Assembly (NCBI RefSeq): GCF_029784135.1
Contig: NC_073745.1
Location: forward strand, 76,131,569-76,195,568
DNA length: 64,000 nt
DNA from: Toxorhynchites rutilus septentrionalis
Taxonomy: Eukaryota; Arthropoda; Insecta; Diptera; Culicidae
Direction: 5' to 3'
Shown here: in pieces, positions 45,528 to 57,363 of the stretch
How the letters are laid out: each line of letters opens with the position of its first letter
How positions within the stretch are numbered: position 1 is the first letter of the stretch
The notes under the pieces: model-generated
What the model saw: only the letters and a program-made list of their open reading frames with translations
Databases searched by the model: none
Told to the model about the DNA's origin: nothing
Translations under genes and position numbers: made by a program

Positions 45528-47114
45528 CCAAATTTTTCGCCAACTAAGTCAAGAGCAAATCCAATTAACCTCATCAATCAGCTTTCATTCGATTCTTACA
45601 ACGTTTCTGTACTGCCCATGATTGCATAGGAGACGTAATCGAAAACACCATTAGTGTTGGGAAAACGCGTTTTTATTGTTTTTTGGCCTACAATCATTAC
45701 CATGCAAATTTCCGATGAAATGATCTGTCCAGTTGATAGATATTATCCGCAAAAAGAGGGCTTAGGTGATTTTGCGAATTAAAACATATTTTTTCCATTT
45801 GGAAAACGCGTCTGTTTATGCGGACAATCAATCATTTCAATGAACACTTATCCGCATAGCTAGACGTAATCACGTAATTGTAGCGTTAGTATTTGTTTGT
45901 AGCGTTAGTATTTAAAATTCCGATAATAGTCAAAACGTCTCCGTCGGTAGTTTCAGTTGTTATCAGATAAAATCAAAAACGTGTGGAAGAAATTTAGTGG
46001 AATGTCTGGAAAAGGTGCTCTCAATTTGTTGCGAGTCTATGATAGTACTTTTTTCCTGAAGAATACTCTGGGATATGATAAGAACAGCAGGTTCGTGGTT
46101 TTTCAATTAATTAAATTTTTCAAGGCAATCTCCAATGTTGGTAATTTTAGCAACATGATTTACCGACATCACGATCAATCGCATAAAGATGGTGTAGTGA
46201 CTTACTCCAACGGTATGAGTAAATGCTGAGTATGTGGAATAATTCAATGTTGAATCCGAGGAGTTATAATGCTAAGAACCAATATTATTTTAATTTTACT
46301 ACTGATTCGATTGTTTCATTATCTACTGTTATAATTACCTAAATTTCTGCATTCAAATGCAAAAATTTAGGTAATTATAACATTAAAAAACACAATTGAT
46401 TATCTTTGTACATCGTGTACAGAAAATAGTAATTATATGAGCAGCGTTTCAATGTGTTCTTATATTCATTTATTAGAAAACACTAAGTAAGAAGACACGA
46501 TCGTGACAGACATGTTTGGACTCTACAAAGAATGGGATTCAAATGTAGGTTTAGCTTATAGCACATAATACTGACAATTGTTGATTTTCGAACGATGTAT
46601 GAAAGCTGTATGGAACTACGTCTGTTATGCGGACAAACAGTGATTTTTCGGAAACGTTTTTTCAAAATTGATCAAATGTTTTCGAACAAAAAATGTTTGT
46701 TCGCATGTTCAGCAAACGTATTACATTGTGCAGAATGCGAAACAGCGAAAAAGTCGATTTTGTTCATTTTGTCGTTTACGTCTCCTATACAAACATGGGC
46801 AGTGTGGGACACAGAGATATTTTTGTTTGAGTGATAAATTACCGCTTCGTATTTTGATTCAATTAATAATGATTGTATGAAATCGAAAGACAGTTTTGAA
46901 AACTCAAATAAACTCTGCACAGGAGCAATTTGTTGTTTGGACGAAGGGATGTTTGGTCATTAGAATAATAAGGCTGCCGATCGGGAGTTTGGGTTTCAAT
47001 CCGCGCTAAGTTCATCAAATAACATTCTATCAACTTAATCTGTCTCAGGTATGTTTCTATCGATACCTAGGATAATCTGATCGTACGAAATTATTAACGA
47101 TATCTATTAGAAAA
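45528..47114. other. Intronic DNA, no gene recognised
   Basis: Apart from the hairpin at 46328-46381 I see no assignable feature. Confidence 0.4.
46328..46381. repeat. 54-bp near-perfect palindrome
   Basis: Two 26-base arms (starting GTTATAATTACCTAAATTT) pair with a single mismatch and a loop of one to three bases. No flanking duplication is obvious. It probably represents a very small foldback insertion. Confidence 0.8.
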
Positions 47115-47116
47115 TA

Positions 47117-50054
47117 CAGCTCGGACTCGATTATCCGGAGTATTTTATTTTTGATTTTCGGAAATTTTGAATAATTTGTATAATAATTTCATATTGAATA
47201 GCTGATATGGGTATCAAATGAAAGGGCTTAACTAGTACAATACAATTATTTATGAAAAATTCAAATCTAAGATGGCGGCCACTACAAAATGGCGAATTAC
47301 ATATTTTCAGTAATTTATGAAAATTATGAAAAATGCAAATCCAAAATAGTCGCCATCATAAAATGGGGCCATATTTTTTTTTTCAAAGCCCCATCAATAT
47401 GGGTATCAAATGAAAGGGCTTAACTAGTACAATACAATTATTTATGAAAAATTCAAATCTAAGATGGCGGCCACTACAAAATGGCGAATTACATATTTTC
47501 AGTAATTTATGAAAATTATGAAAAATGCAAATCCAAAATAGTCGCCATCATAAAATGGGGCCATATTTTTTTTTCAAAGCCCCATCAATATGCATATCAA
47601 ATGAAAGCGCTCGACTGGTAGAACACAGTAGATCATGAAAAATCCAAATCCAAGATGACCCCAGTTTCCAAACAAACAATTACTTTTTAATGGTCCCATT
47701 CAGATTGCCCTGTTTGTATGTATGTTTGAGTGTTAGTAGGGTTGTCCCGCGTTAATAGAAAATTGACCCCGTTCCTGTTGACTGATTGATCTGAAATCTT
47801 AAACATACTTTTGATTCTACTGTCATTATAAAACTGCGTATTCCATGTTCTTGAAAAATTTAATTTAGCCGCCGCTAAAAGAATGGCTGAATGACTTCAC
47901 TTGGAGAATAAACTACACTATGAACAACATAAATTCGAAGAGGTCGCCGGCATAAAATGGTCGACTATGTATTTTTTGTAATGCCCTTAATATTGGTATC
48001 AAATGAAATGATTTGACTAATAGAATACAGTACATAATCGAAATATTCCGAAGAAAGTTAGGTAAGAAACAAAAATTGAAAAAACATAATTTTTTTTTTT
48101 AATTTTTTGAATGGTTTTAATGTAGGGAAGTATACTAATGATACAGATAATTTATCAAAAAACTAGAAAATAAAATAAGTTAAAAAAAACTTTTTGAGTT
48201 AAACGGTTTAATGTACTAAGAGCTAGAAAATAATTTGGAAAGCAGCAGCTAGTAGTTATCACATCCGTTCCTGCATTGATCTAGGGCAATGATGAGACTA
48301 AAATAAAATCGTGGGGTATATAATGAAACAATTAACTGTGGATAATGGAAATCCAACGTTTATTTCTTACCTAATTTTCTTCGGAATATTTTCATGATGT
48401 ACTGTATTCTATTAGTCAAATCATTTCATTTAATACCGATATTGAGGGAATTGCAAAAAATACACAGTCGACCATTTAGTGGCGGCGACCTTTTTGAATT
48501 TATGTTGTTTATTATGTTTCGTGTTCTCCATGTCAAGTCATTCAGCCATTTTTTAGCGATGGCCAAATTTAATGTTTCAAGAACATGGAATACGTAGTTT
48601 GATAATGACAGTAGAATTAAAGGTATTTTTCAAATTTCAGATCAATCAGTCAACAGGAACGGGTTCAATTTTTAATTAATGTGGGACAACCCTACAAACA
48701 TTCAAACATGCATACAGGTCAAGCTGAATAAAACCATTTAAAAAGTAATTAGTTGTTTGGTAACTGCGGCCATCTTGGAATTGGATTTTTCATAAATTAC
48801 TGTATTCTACTAGTCAATCCCTTTCATTTGATATACATATTGATGAGATTTATAATAAAAATATATATGGCGCCATTTTGTAGCGGCCGCCATCTTGGAT
48901 TTATATTTTTCATAAATAAATGTTTTATACTAGTCAAGCACTTCCATTTGATACTCACATTGAAGCGGTTCTGAGAAAATATGAAATCCGCCATTTTGTA
49001 GCGACCGCTATCTTGGATTTACATTTTTCATAAATAACTGTGTTCTACTGGTCAAGCCCTTTCATTCGATACCCATATTGATGGGGTTTTGAGAACATAT
49101 GTAATCCGCCATTCTGTAGCGGCCGCCATCTTGGATTTTCAAGACCATGGAATACCCAGTTTTATAATGACACCAGAGATAAAGATGCGTTCCGAATTTC
49201 AGATCAATCGATCAACAGAAAGGGGGTTAAATTTCTAATAATGTGGTACAGCGCTTCATACAAAGTTACAAAATCACAAATATACCAACGGGCCAACCAA
49301 GATAAAACCGTGCAACACATAATTATATTACGTTTACCGAGAGAAAATGGTTTTTTTATGACTCGGTTAAAGGGTGTGTCACATCAAATTGCATCACGGA
49401 AAAAACGCTGTAGAAATTTAATTTTTAGGAATTATATCTTCAGCTTTCGCTGAACGTGATGACCGGCACGGTAAACGGGCAGGTTTTGTCTTAAGGAGTG
49501 CCTACAGAAGCGCTTACTACCACTATTGAAGCAGCACGAGGGCCCGACCATCTTCTGGCCGGATCTCGCTTCGTGCCACTATTCAAAGGACGTGTTGGAG
49601 TGGTACGAAGCCAACGGGGTCACCTTCGTGCCAAAGGAAATGAATCCACTCAACGCGCCGGAGCTTCGCCCAATAGAGAAATATTGGACGATTATGAAGC
49701 AGGCCCTCCGGAAGAACCCAAAAGTTGTCAAATCGGAGGCGGACTTCAAGAGAAAATGGATTTCTGTTCAAAAAAAACTACAACCAGACGTTGTACAGAA
49801 CCTTATGGACGGGGTAAAGAGGAAGGTGCGAGAATACGGGCTTGGGCTCTAAGTATGAATGAAAAGAAAATGCCAAAAGTTGTTTAATAGTTTTTATTTT
49901 ACTGTCTAAAATTTTCAAAAGGATCGGTCTACTGGGCGAGTTTCTACAGCGCTTTTTCCGTGATGCAATTTGATGTGACACACCCTTTATCCGTAGGATT
50001 CGATTATCCGGAGTGAAAAAAAAGTCAATACTCCGGATAATCGAGTCCGACCTG
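47117..50054. mobile_element. 2.9-kb foldback element with pogo-like ends
   Basis: Ends CAGCTCGGACTCGATTATCC and (inverted) CAGGTCGGACTCGATTATCC, flanked by TA (47115-47116 and 50055-50056). Inside, the left arm (about 47205-48080) is mirrored by the right arm (about 48350-49230). Landmarks such as GGTATCAAATGAAA, AAGATGGCGGCC, TCCATGTTCTTGAAAAATTT and CTAACTTTCTTCGGAATA-type stretches recur inverted. The arms contain tandem units of about 191-192 bp, two almost identical at 47207-47590. A DD37E deletion derivative sits in the right part. No coding frame is supported. Confidence 0.75.
49370..49987 (+). mobile_element. ITmD37E-type transposon, copy 2, internal deletion derivative
   Basis: It has the same terminal repeats as 10226-11332 (AAGGGTGTGTCACATCAAAT) and TA at 49368-49369 and 49988-49989. 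About 0.6 kb encoding the N-terminus and first catalytic Asp is deleted. The remaining part keeps FWPDLASCHYSKDVLEWY and RPIEKYW with the 37-residue spacing, open at 49526-49852. Its C-terminal part is longer than in copy 1 and shows what copy 1 lost. Confidence 0.88.
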
Positions 50055-50056
50055 TA

Positions 50057-50331
50057 TTGGGTTTCTTCTTCCACAAGCTAATATATTTAATATATGTTAT
50101 TCGGTAACATAATCTTCACTGAATACTAATACAAATGGCACAAATAATACCAATTTATTAAGACGACAGAAATGTACAGAAGAAAACAATTCCAATTGAT
50201 TGCAGATTAAAGTAAAAAATGAATCATTTTATATGAGTCATTAAGTCATTTCGTTTAACATTTGTGCACGTCAATGTTATTTGTCATACGTGTAATTAGG
50301 ACCTGCTAATCCGCTTCAATTTGTCTTCCAG
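50057..50331. other. End of the intron before the last ninaC exon
   Basis: Non-coding; ends in the acceptor TTTGTCTTCCAG. Confidence 0.6.
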
Positions 50332-51424
50332 ATGCAACCACAATAACGAACCCGCCCACATTCGTCACATCCCCGCCTTCAGCTATCTCAATCCGAACGG
50401 TCACCAGGTGCTGCGCTATTCTCCGAACAGTGTCGACCAGAAGTCGATCTCCCCCCAGCATCATCAGCAGCACTACCAACGGAACGCCAGCGATGGCAGT
50501 GGCCATCGGTATCACGACATGCCCTCGCATCACCTCCAGCAGCACCCACAGCAGCTGGCGGTGAACGGCCAGGGAAAACCCAAGAAGCAGAGCTCAAAGA
50601 GTGAGAACAAAGTGAAGGAGAAGGAGAACAAGGAGAGGAAAAAGAAGGAGAAAAAGGTGAAGAAAGACAAGGATCGAACTCAGACGCCATCGTCCGGCTC
50701 TTCGCCGGTAGTGAGCAGTTCGATTGAGAGGGGTCGCAAGGAACCCAAAAAGAAGGCACCGATGCCACTGCCACCGTCTCATCAGCACCACCAGCATTTG
50801 CCGCCGAAGCGGACGCCGGTCGAACACCACGAGTATCAGAACATTTCCGAGGACACGAAGATAGACAGCAACAGTCCGGTGATGAGGATGTTTGGCGACA
50901 CAAACTTCCTGCAGAATCAACGCCGGAAGGCTTCGAACCAGAAGGACAGTGGACTGAGCTGCGGTCAGGGAGTCTGCGATATGATGAACGGCGTGTACCG
51001 GTACAACCCCCATGTGACCTCCTTCGCGGAGCTTGAGTCGAACAAGAGTGGTAGCGGTGGCAGCAGTAACAACCGATCACACCCTTCAACGCTCGATCCA
51101 AAGGAGTGCGCACCGAACTTCCCGAACGTATCCAAGTATTTGAACATCGATGTAAAGACGCCTAACCTGAGGAATGTCCGCAACCCAATCAGCTCCACCA
51201 GCAGCAATCTGAGCACCGACAGCAGCGGATCGAACTCACTGAATTCGTTCGATTCGGTCGAGCAGGCGATCATCTTTCAGAAGAACAAAAATCCCGACTC
51301 GTACCTCGGTCCGTTCAACTTTCGCCAGCTGCTTAGGCCCACCCAGGGTCCCACCGAGTCGCTCCGGAAGCGCAAGGGTATCAATCCCCCCTCGCCCCCA
51401 CCACCGCAGCGCGGGAAGAGTTAA
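50332..51424 (+). CDS. ninaC: ninaC long-tail last exon: low-complexity tail with conserved C-terminal block
   Basis: AG|A joins from 39011. The exon supplies 364 codons and TAA at 51422-51424, so the long tail is 421 codons after the branch point. In order: a His/Gln/Pro-rich segment; a Lys/Glu run (KEKENKERKKKEKKVKKDKD); Ser- and Pro-rich stretches; DMMNGVYRYNPHVTSFAELE; a Ser/Asn-rich linker; and a more ordered end with YLGPFNFRQLLRPTQGPTE, then SLRKRKG and a proline run. No membrane segment is present, in contrast to the short form. Basic Ser/Thr motifs such as TESLRKRK could be kinase sites, and fly long-form NINAC is known to bind the INAD scaffold through its tail. Whether this tail does so is inference. 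Composition is clearly coding (GC-rich, frame-consistent). Confidence 0.93.
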
Positions 51425-54289
51425 ATTATTTAGATTTTTATGTTGTGGTTTTCCACTGTAAGTTATTTCCGCTTTTGTTGTGTCCCGCTTATTTTTTCGT
51501 GTATTTTATTTAATTATTGTGTTGTATCTCGCTTTTTCCGTCTGAATGTGTTTGTGATTGTGAGTGTATATATGAGTTGTTGTTTCGATTTGCTGATAGA
51601 CTGTCTCGTTCCGCGTTCTCGATGGATGTATGTTTCTCGCAAATACAGCCATCCGTGAAGTTGCAATCACAGTTATAATCAAATTTGTCACTTGCCTCCA
51701 AATCCTTTGTTGTCTGTTTTCATTATGAATGTTCAATTTTTTTTTGTTTTTAGCATAATTTGTACGGGTTCCATCCTTCCTTTGGCTGAAGAGTGATGGA
51801 TCTCATTTGCGCTTTTTCCCCCACATCTTTGGTCTTATCTGACCATAACTTCGCTCTTTATGGCTGCGCATCCCACCACTTTGACGCCATTTATCAAAGT
51901 GAGTCTCGATGATTTGCAGGAGTCTGTCTTTCCGTAAATGTCTTAATTATGCATTGTGATAAAATGTGTGCAATTTTCAAAACGACGATTATAAAATATT
52001 GTCGGGCTTTAGAAAACCGATCACGTAGTGGTTGATACAGAGAGAAGAGCACCGAAACGAGTAATGCAATAAGTCTGCTACAGGCTGCTCGACTCGGAAT
52101 TCGTGGAACGTGGAACGATTCTGGTCTATCTTTATTAGTGTAGAGGAACTTCCTTTTCCAGCAGCATCACCTTCCATCCCCGGCTTACGGTGTGCTTACG
52201 GTGCTCGCAGTTTCCACCTTTGTAGGGGTATGAGGTGGGCCATCATCATCATCAGTCTACCACCGGAAGAAAGCACAAAGAAAAATTCAAGTCTTCTAAT
52301 GAACCAAATGCAGCTCCCACTGCAAGGAACAACTTTTGTCTCTTGGCACCCCAGGCAGGATTTATTCACTGCACGGCTTATCTTTTGTTTCCACCAATTG
52401 CCCCCATGACGTAATTCTCAACAGTTTGAATAGACACAATGGAGGGTGTTAATGGGAAGCCTCTTTTCAGCCTGCATTTGAAAGGGGTGCAAAATCGAAA
52501 GCCGTCTGTCACCGATCTGCAGCAGATATTGACATCGCTGAACCACAAAAAAAACACACAGCATAAATTATTACACCTGTGATTCTATCAAATAATGCGT
52601 GAAAATAGAGCCATTTGATTAATCATTTCGGGCCCGGGAGCCTCTCAACTTGGAAACTAATGGATCCCTTATTCCTTATCGCGGTAACTGCAGCGCTTCA
52701 CACTTTCTGCTGGGGGAAGTTTCATCCATTCACCATGTCATCCTCTACTGATTTTTTTTAAATTTTCAACTTTGATGCATTCACTTTTACAGTTTTGTTA
52801 ATTTATTATGTAAACCTTTTTCCACTCCGACCACTGCTCGCTTCGGCGAAATGTATACTATTCCTTAAAGTTAAGCGCGTAAGATACAGCTGTTGTTTTC
52901 CAAAAACCCATTTTACCAAGCTCGGAAAAAAGGCAAATTGCTAGTAGAAGTTACGTTAACCATGCAAGTGTTGAACATCTATCGTAAGATTATTTAAATA
53001 AAGATAAATCGCATTGCAATTAGAAAAAAGAAGAAAAAAAAACACAAACACTCAAACACACTACACTACACCAAATACTAGTGGAATAAAGTTGTTAGAA
53101 TGTGTCCAGCTGATTGTAATTGTACGGATTTATTCATCCGAAATTCCACCCCCTGGTTTGTGGCGCCCAGAACTTATGAGGCTAATTTCCGGGAGCCAAC
53201 CGAGCGAAACGGTGGACCGAAAAATTTGGTCATGACGGAGCACAGGGTAACGCAGTGGCCAATGTGCACCAAGAGTAGCTGTGCATGTAAATTTATTATC
53301 CATGGAAAATTAATTTATGGCTCGACTGCTGCATAATGGATGATATGAAGGTTGCTCTGCTGGCGGAAGAACCGATTTGGTGGAATTGCAACGGCCGTTG
53401 ATGCGTTCGATTTTCAATGTTCATTTGCATATAAGTAATCGGATTGAGAATGAAAGTTGTCAGCACATTGCGTGCGTTCAAATATTTTTTCCATTAAATA
53501 GTATTCAATATTCATCGACATTTTTAGTTATATTCGATTAGATGAGCATCGATTCATCATCTGAGGGATAGAGTTCACCCATTTGTAATAAACACAGTTA
53601 AATTGTATGAAACTGTGTCTGGAAGTTTATATAATCATAATCATCAGCAGATAAATAATAGAAATAATAAAAAAACGCATACTGATGTTGTATGATGTTG
53701 TAAGACTCAGGTTCCGATACGGTATAAAACTTCACATGCATTTTCGTTCTCAGATTTTCGTGAAAAATGAAAGTTTTGTTCGTTATCGCTAAATATTAGA
53801 CCGGTATTTTTTATTTATTTTGTCGTGAGGGTGCCCGTTTTTATTTTGAGGTCAACTTTTTCCCCTTTTTTTCAAAAAATGATTTCTTCTTCACAAAATT
53901 GATAACTATTGAATTAAGGGACCAATTCAGCCTACTTTAAGAATATTATACTAGCAGAAAATTGGATTTAGTTTTTCGTAATTTTTGATTATATTCGTTT
54001 TTTTTCTGGTTCACTCGGTTGAAGATAGAGTACGCTATATTTTTTAAATATTTTTTTTAATTTTTTTTTTACACAACATATAACATAACATTTTTTTACA
54101 TAGAATTGGGCCGCTAAATTCTATGTTTTAATAAGTTTACCGTGAAGTCATTCGAATATTTCTGTTGTTGCACTCAAACTTTTTTTTCTTTAGTTTTATT
54201 CAATGCTTCGTTTTTAGTCCAAATGTCCTTATGTCTCAAACTTTTTCAATTTTGACTTAGACTTTCAACTCTCTTCTCTCTACTATCTG
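51425..54289 (+). other. Presumed 3' UTR of long-form ninaC and downstream non-coding DNA
   Basis: The first part lacks recognisable transposons, unlike the introns, as expected for a UTR. AATAAA occurs at about 52997 and GGAATAAAGT near 53090, either of which could be a poly(A) signal. Without transcripts the 3' end cannot be fixed. From about 53480 the DNA is AT-rich and featureless. Confidence 0.4.
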
Positions 54290-55258
54290 CTCTTCATTTG
54301 AAACTCTGTACTCTTTACTCTCTGCTTTCTGTTCTATACTCTCCTCTTTCTACTTTCTACTCTCTACTCTCTACTCTCTACACTTTCTACTCTCTCAACT
54401 CTCTCAACGCCCTCTACTCTCACTTATTTCTCTACTCTCTCTATTTTCTCTACTCTCTACTCTCTACTCTGTACTCTCTCTACTCTCTCTTCTCTCTCTA
54501 CTCTCTCTACTCTCTCTACTCTCTACTCCTCTACTCTCTACTCTCTCTACTTTCTCTGCTCTCTTCTCTCTTTGCTTTCTACTCTCTCTGCTCTCTACTC
54601 TCTCTACTCTCTTTACTCTCTCTACTCTCTCTGCTCTCTACTCTCTCTACTCTCTCTGCTCCCTACTCTCTCTACTCTCTCTGCTCTCTCTGCTCTCTAC
54701 TCTCTTTGCTCTCTACTCTCTGCTCTCTACTCTCTCTTTGTTCTTTACTCTCTCTGTTCTCTACTCTCTCTGCTCTCTACAATCTCTGCTCTTCACCCTC
54801 TCTGCTCTCTACTCTTTCTACTCTCTCTACTTTCTACTCTTCCTACTCTCTACTCTCTCTACTCTCGCTACTCTCTCTGCTCTCTACTCTTTCTACTCTA
54901 TACTCTCTCTACTCTCTGCTCTCTACTCTCTCTACTCTCTACTCTCTCTGCTCTCTACTCTCTCTGCTTTGTACTCTCTCTGCTTTGTACTCTCTCTGCT
55001 TTCTACTCTCTCTGTTTTCTACTCTCTCTGCTCTCTACTCCATCTACTCTCTACTCTCTCTACTCTATACTCTCTCTACTCTATACTCTCTACTCTCTAC
55101 TCTCTCTACTCTCTACTCTCTCTACTCTCTCTATTCTCTACTCTCTCTACTCTCTCAGCTCTCTACTCTCTTTGCTCTCCACTCTATCTGCTCTCTACTC
55201 TCTCTGTTCTCTACTCTCTACTCTCTATTCTCCACTCTGTACTCTCTACTATCTACTT
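54290..55258. repeat. Pyrimidine-only tandem repeat (CTCTCTACTCT type)
   Basis: Nearly 1 kb of C/T-rich units such as CTCTACTCTCTCTGCTCT with variable spacing, almost no purine runs on this strand. Open frames rich in Ser-Leu-Tyr in all three + frames are artefacts. Such polypurine/polypyrimidine DNA can form triplexes. Confidence 0.95.
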
Positions 55259-55261
55259 TAA

Positions 55262-55560
55262 AAAAATCGCACACGCAAACACATACACGCACATGCACGC
55301 ACAAACGAACACATGCACACACGCGAACGCGCACAGTTTCACACACAAGACACACGCAGACGCGCACCTTCTTTCACACAAAAATCACATCGCAGCTGCT
55401 GACTGCTAACTCTCTCACACTGTTTTTGTTCACTTCAACCAACCAACCAAACACACACTCCCACACACGCACACGCACACACGCAGACGCGCACGGTCTC
55501 ACACACATAACACATGCAAACGCGTGCACTCTCTCTCTATCTCTCTCTCTCTCTCACAAA
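55262..55560. repeat. CA-rich degenerate repeat
   Basis: It contains ACACGCACACGCA-type tracts, with a partial duplication (CGCACAGTTTCACACACAAG near 55328 and CGCACGGTCTCACACACATA near 55490). It ends in a CTCTCTCT run. Confidence 0.85.
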
Positions 55561-56125
55561 AAAAAACATATCGCAGCTGCTCCCTGCTCACTCTCTCACT
55601 CTGTGTTTACGTCTAGAACACGACCATTTTCGACCGTCTACGACTGTTCACGACGACCGCGCTTTTTTTAGCGATTTTATTATAGTAAGACTTTTAAAAA
55701 TCATAGAGGCGCTGTTCTTTTGTTTTTGAGTTGTGATTTTTCAATGTTAACATAGTTTCAGTCTTCATTCAATATTACTTTTTTTTCACTCTAGAATCCG
55801 ATTTTTTTTAACAAGTATGATATATTTCCAAAGAAGACTAGCATATCTTCTGTCGAAATTTCATAACTTTTGAACCACTAGACCGAATCGGATGATTGTT
55901 GGAATAAGAGGAAAACATTGATTGTTAGGACCACCTTAAAGTGGAAACGGGCACCCTACTTGCAAAAAGGAACATAACTATTAATTTTCACGAAAATCGG
56001 AGACCCACCATTTCGGTTTGGCATGGAATGGCTGATAATGGCTATAGTGAAAAACATAGTTTTCTTTTTTCACGGCATTCTCAATACCTTGGAATTGGAA
56101 ATATGAAAAAAATACTCAAAGTGCA
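55561..56125. other. Non-coding DNA between simple repeats
   Basis: No gene, terminal repeat or RNA structure recognised. Confidence 0.4.
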
Positions 56126-56279
56126 TCTCTCTCTCTCTTTCTCTCTATCTTTCTCTCTCTCTCTTTCTCTCTATTTTTCTCTCTCTTTCTCTCTCTTTCT
56201 CTCTCTTTCTCTCTCTTTCTTTCTTTCTTTCTCTCTCTCTCTTTCTTTCTTTCTTTCTCTCTCTCTATCTCTCTCTCTT

Positions 56280-56322
<43 letters not shown>

Positions 56323-56635
56323 CTCTTTCTCTATCTCTCTCTTTCTCTCTATCTTTCTCTCTCTCTCTTTCTCTCTATTTTTCTCTCTCTTTCTCTCTCT
56401 TTCTCTCTCTTTCTTTCTTTCTTTCTCTCTCTCTCTTTCTTTCTTTCTTTCTCTCTCTCTATCTCTCTCTCTTTCTCTCTCTTTCTCTCTCTTTCTCTCT
56501 CTCTCTCTTTCTCTTTCTCTATCTCTCTCTTTCTCTTTCTCTATCTCTCTCTTTCTCTCCCTTTCTTTCTTTCTCTCTCTCTATCTCTCTCTATCTTTCT
56601 CTCTCTATCTCTCTCTCTTTCTCCTTTTCTTTCTA
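56126..56635. repeat. CT/TTTC microsatellite block with a higher-order duplication
   Basis: About 510 bp of CTCTCTTT, CTATCT and TTTC units. A longer pattern starting at about 56140 recurs from about 56345, so the block contains a large internal duplication. The 245-codon frame across it is spurious. Confidence 0.93.
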
Positions 56636-57168
56636 CATTCTCTACTTCTACCAACAGATCAGATGTCAATACGTTTAGTCTTACAAATTTAAGTCCACAA
56701 ACGCAAGAAAGTTATAGTTTCCACTAATATCGTAAAGGGTAAAAAAAAAGAAGAAAAGGGACGCTCTGTTCTCGAACATCATGAAAAAAAAATCACACAA
56801 TCACACACAAAAAAAAACAGGTACAAACACACCTCAAAGCAGTACAGGGTCTATAGACTTATTTTTAAAGTTCCTGAATTATGAATTTCCAAAAAATTGT
56901 ACCGCACAATACTCCAACATTCTGAAAGAAAAATCAAAGATCAAAAACTTGTACCGTCGATGGGGGTGAGAATGGTCCAAAGTAGTGAATGTTACTTTCT
57001 TTTAAGAATTGTGTTTAGAAATCAATTTCTCAGTGATTTCAAGATAGTTTGACAACAGGTAAGTGTTTTGAACGATTATTTGAGTTTTCTTAAATCTGCC
57101 GTCGACGATCGATATCTTCTGCCGTGATGAATATTAAACTTCTTTAGTTACTTTCGTTTTGCTCATGA
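56636..57168. other. Non-coding DNA, no feature recognised
   Basis: Short A-rich runs only; nothing assignable. Confidence 0.4.
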
Positions 57169-57363
57169 TTGTATTGTATTGTATTGTATATTGTATAATT
57201 CATCCGACAATGTGTATGCGTTATTGAATAAAAACTTAGACTAGTTTACATACATGAAACTTTACATAAATACATAGATTAAAACAGTCATGCTCTCCTC
57301 AATCTATTCCTAAATCGGTTTGACGGTTCTCCAAACACGAACGCAGATTCCACCAAAGAAAAT

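Noticed and set aside
50388..51113. A 241-codon minus-strand frame and other antisense frames over the last ninaC exon
   Set aside because: They are shadows of the GC-rich sense coding sequence; the sense frame alone fits splice phase and tail composition.
54298..55671. A 457-codon frame and overlapping 220-codon frames rich in Ser, Leu and Tyr
   Set aside because: All three forward frames are open because the DNA is a pyrimidine repeat lacking stop-forming purines; this is low complexity, not protein.
55941..56678. A 245-codon Ser/Leu/Phe frame
   Set aside because: Produced by the CT/TTTC microsatellite.
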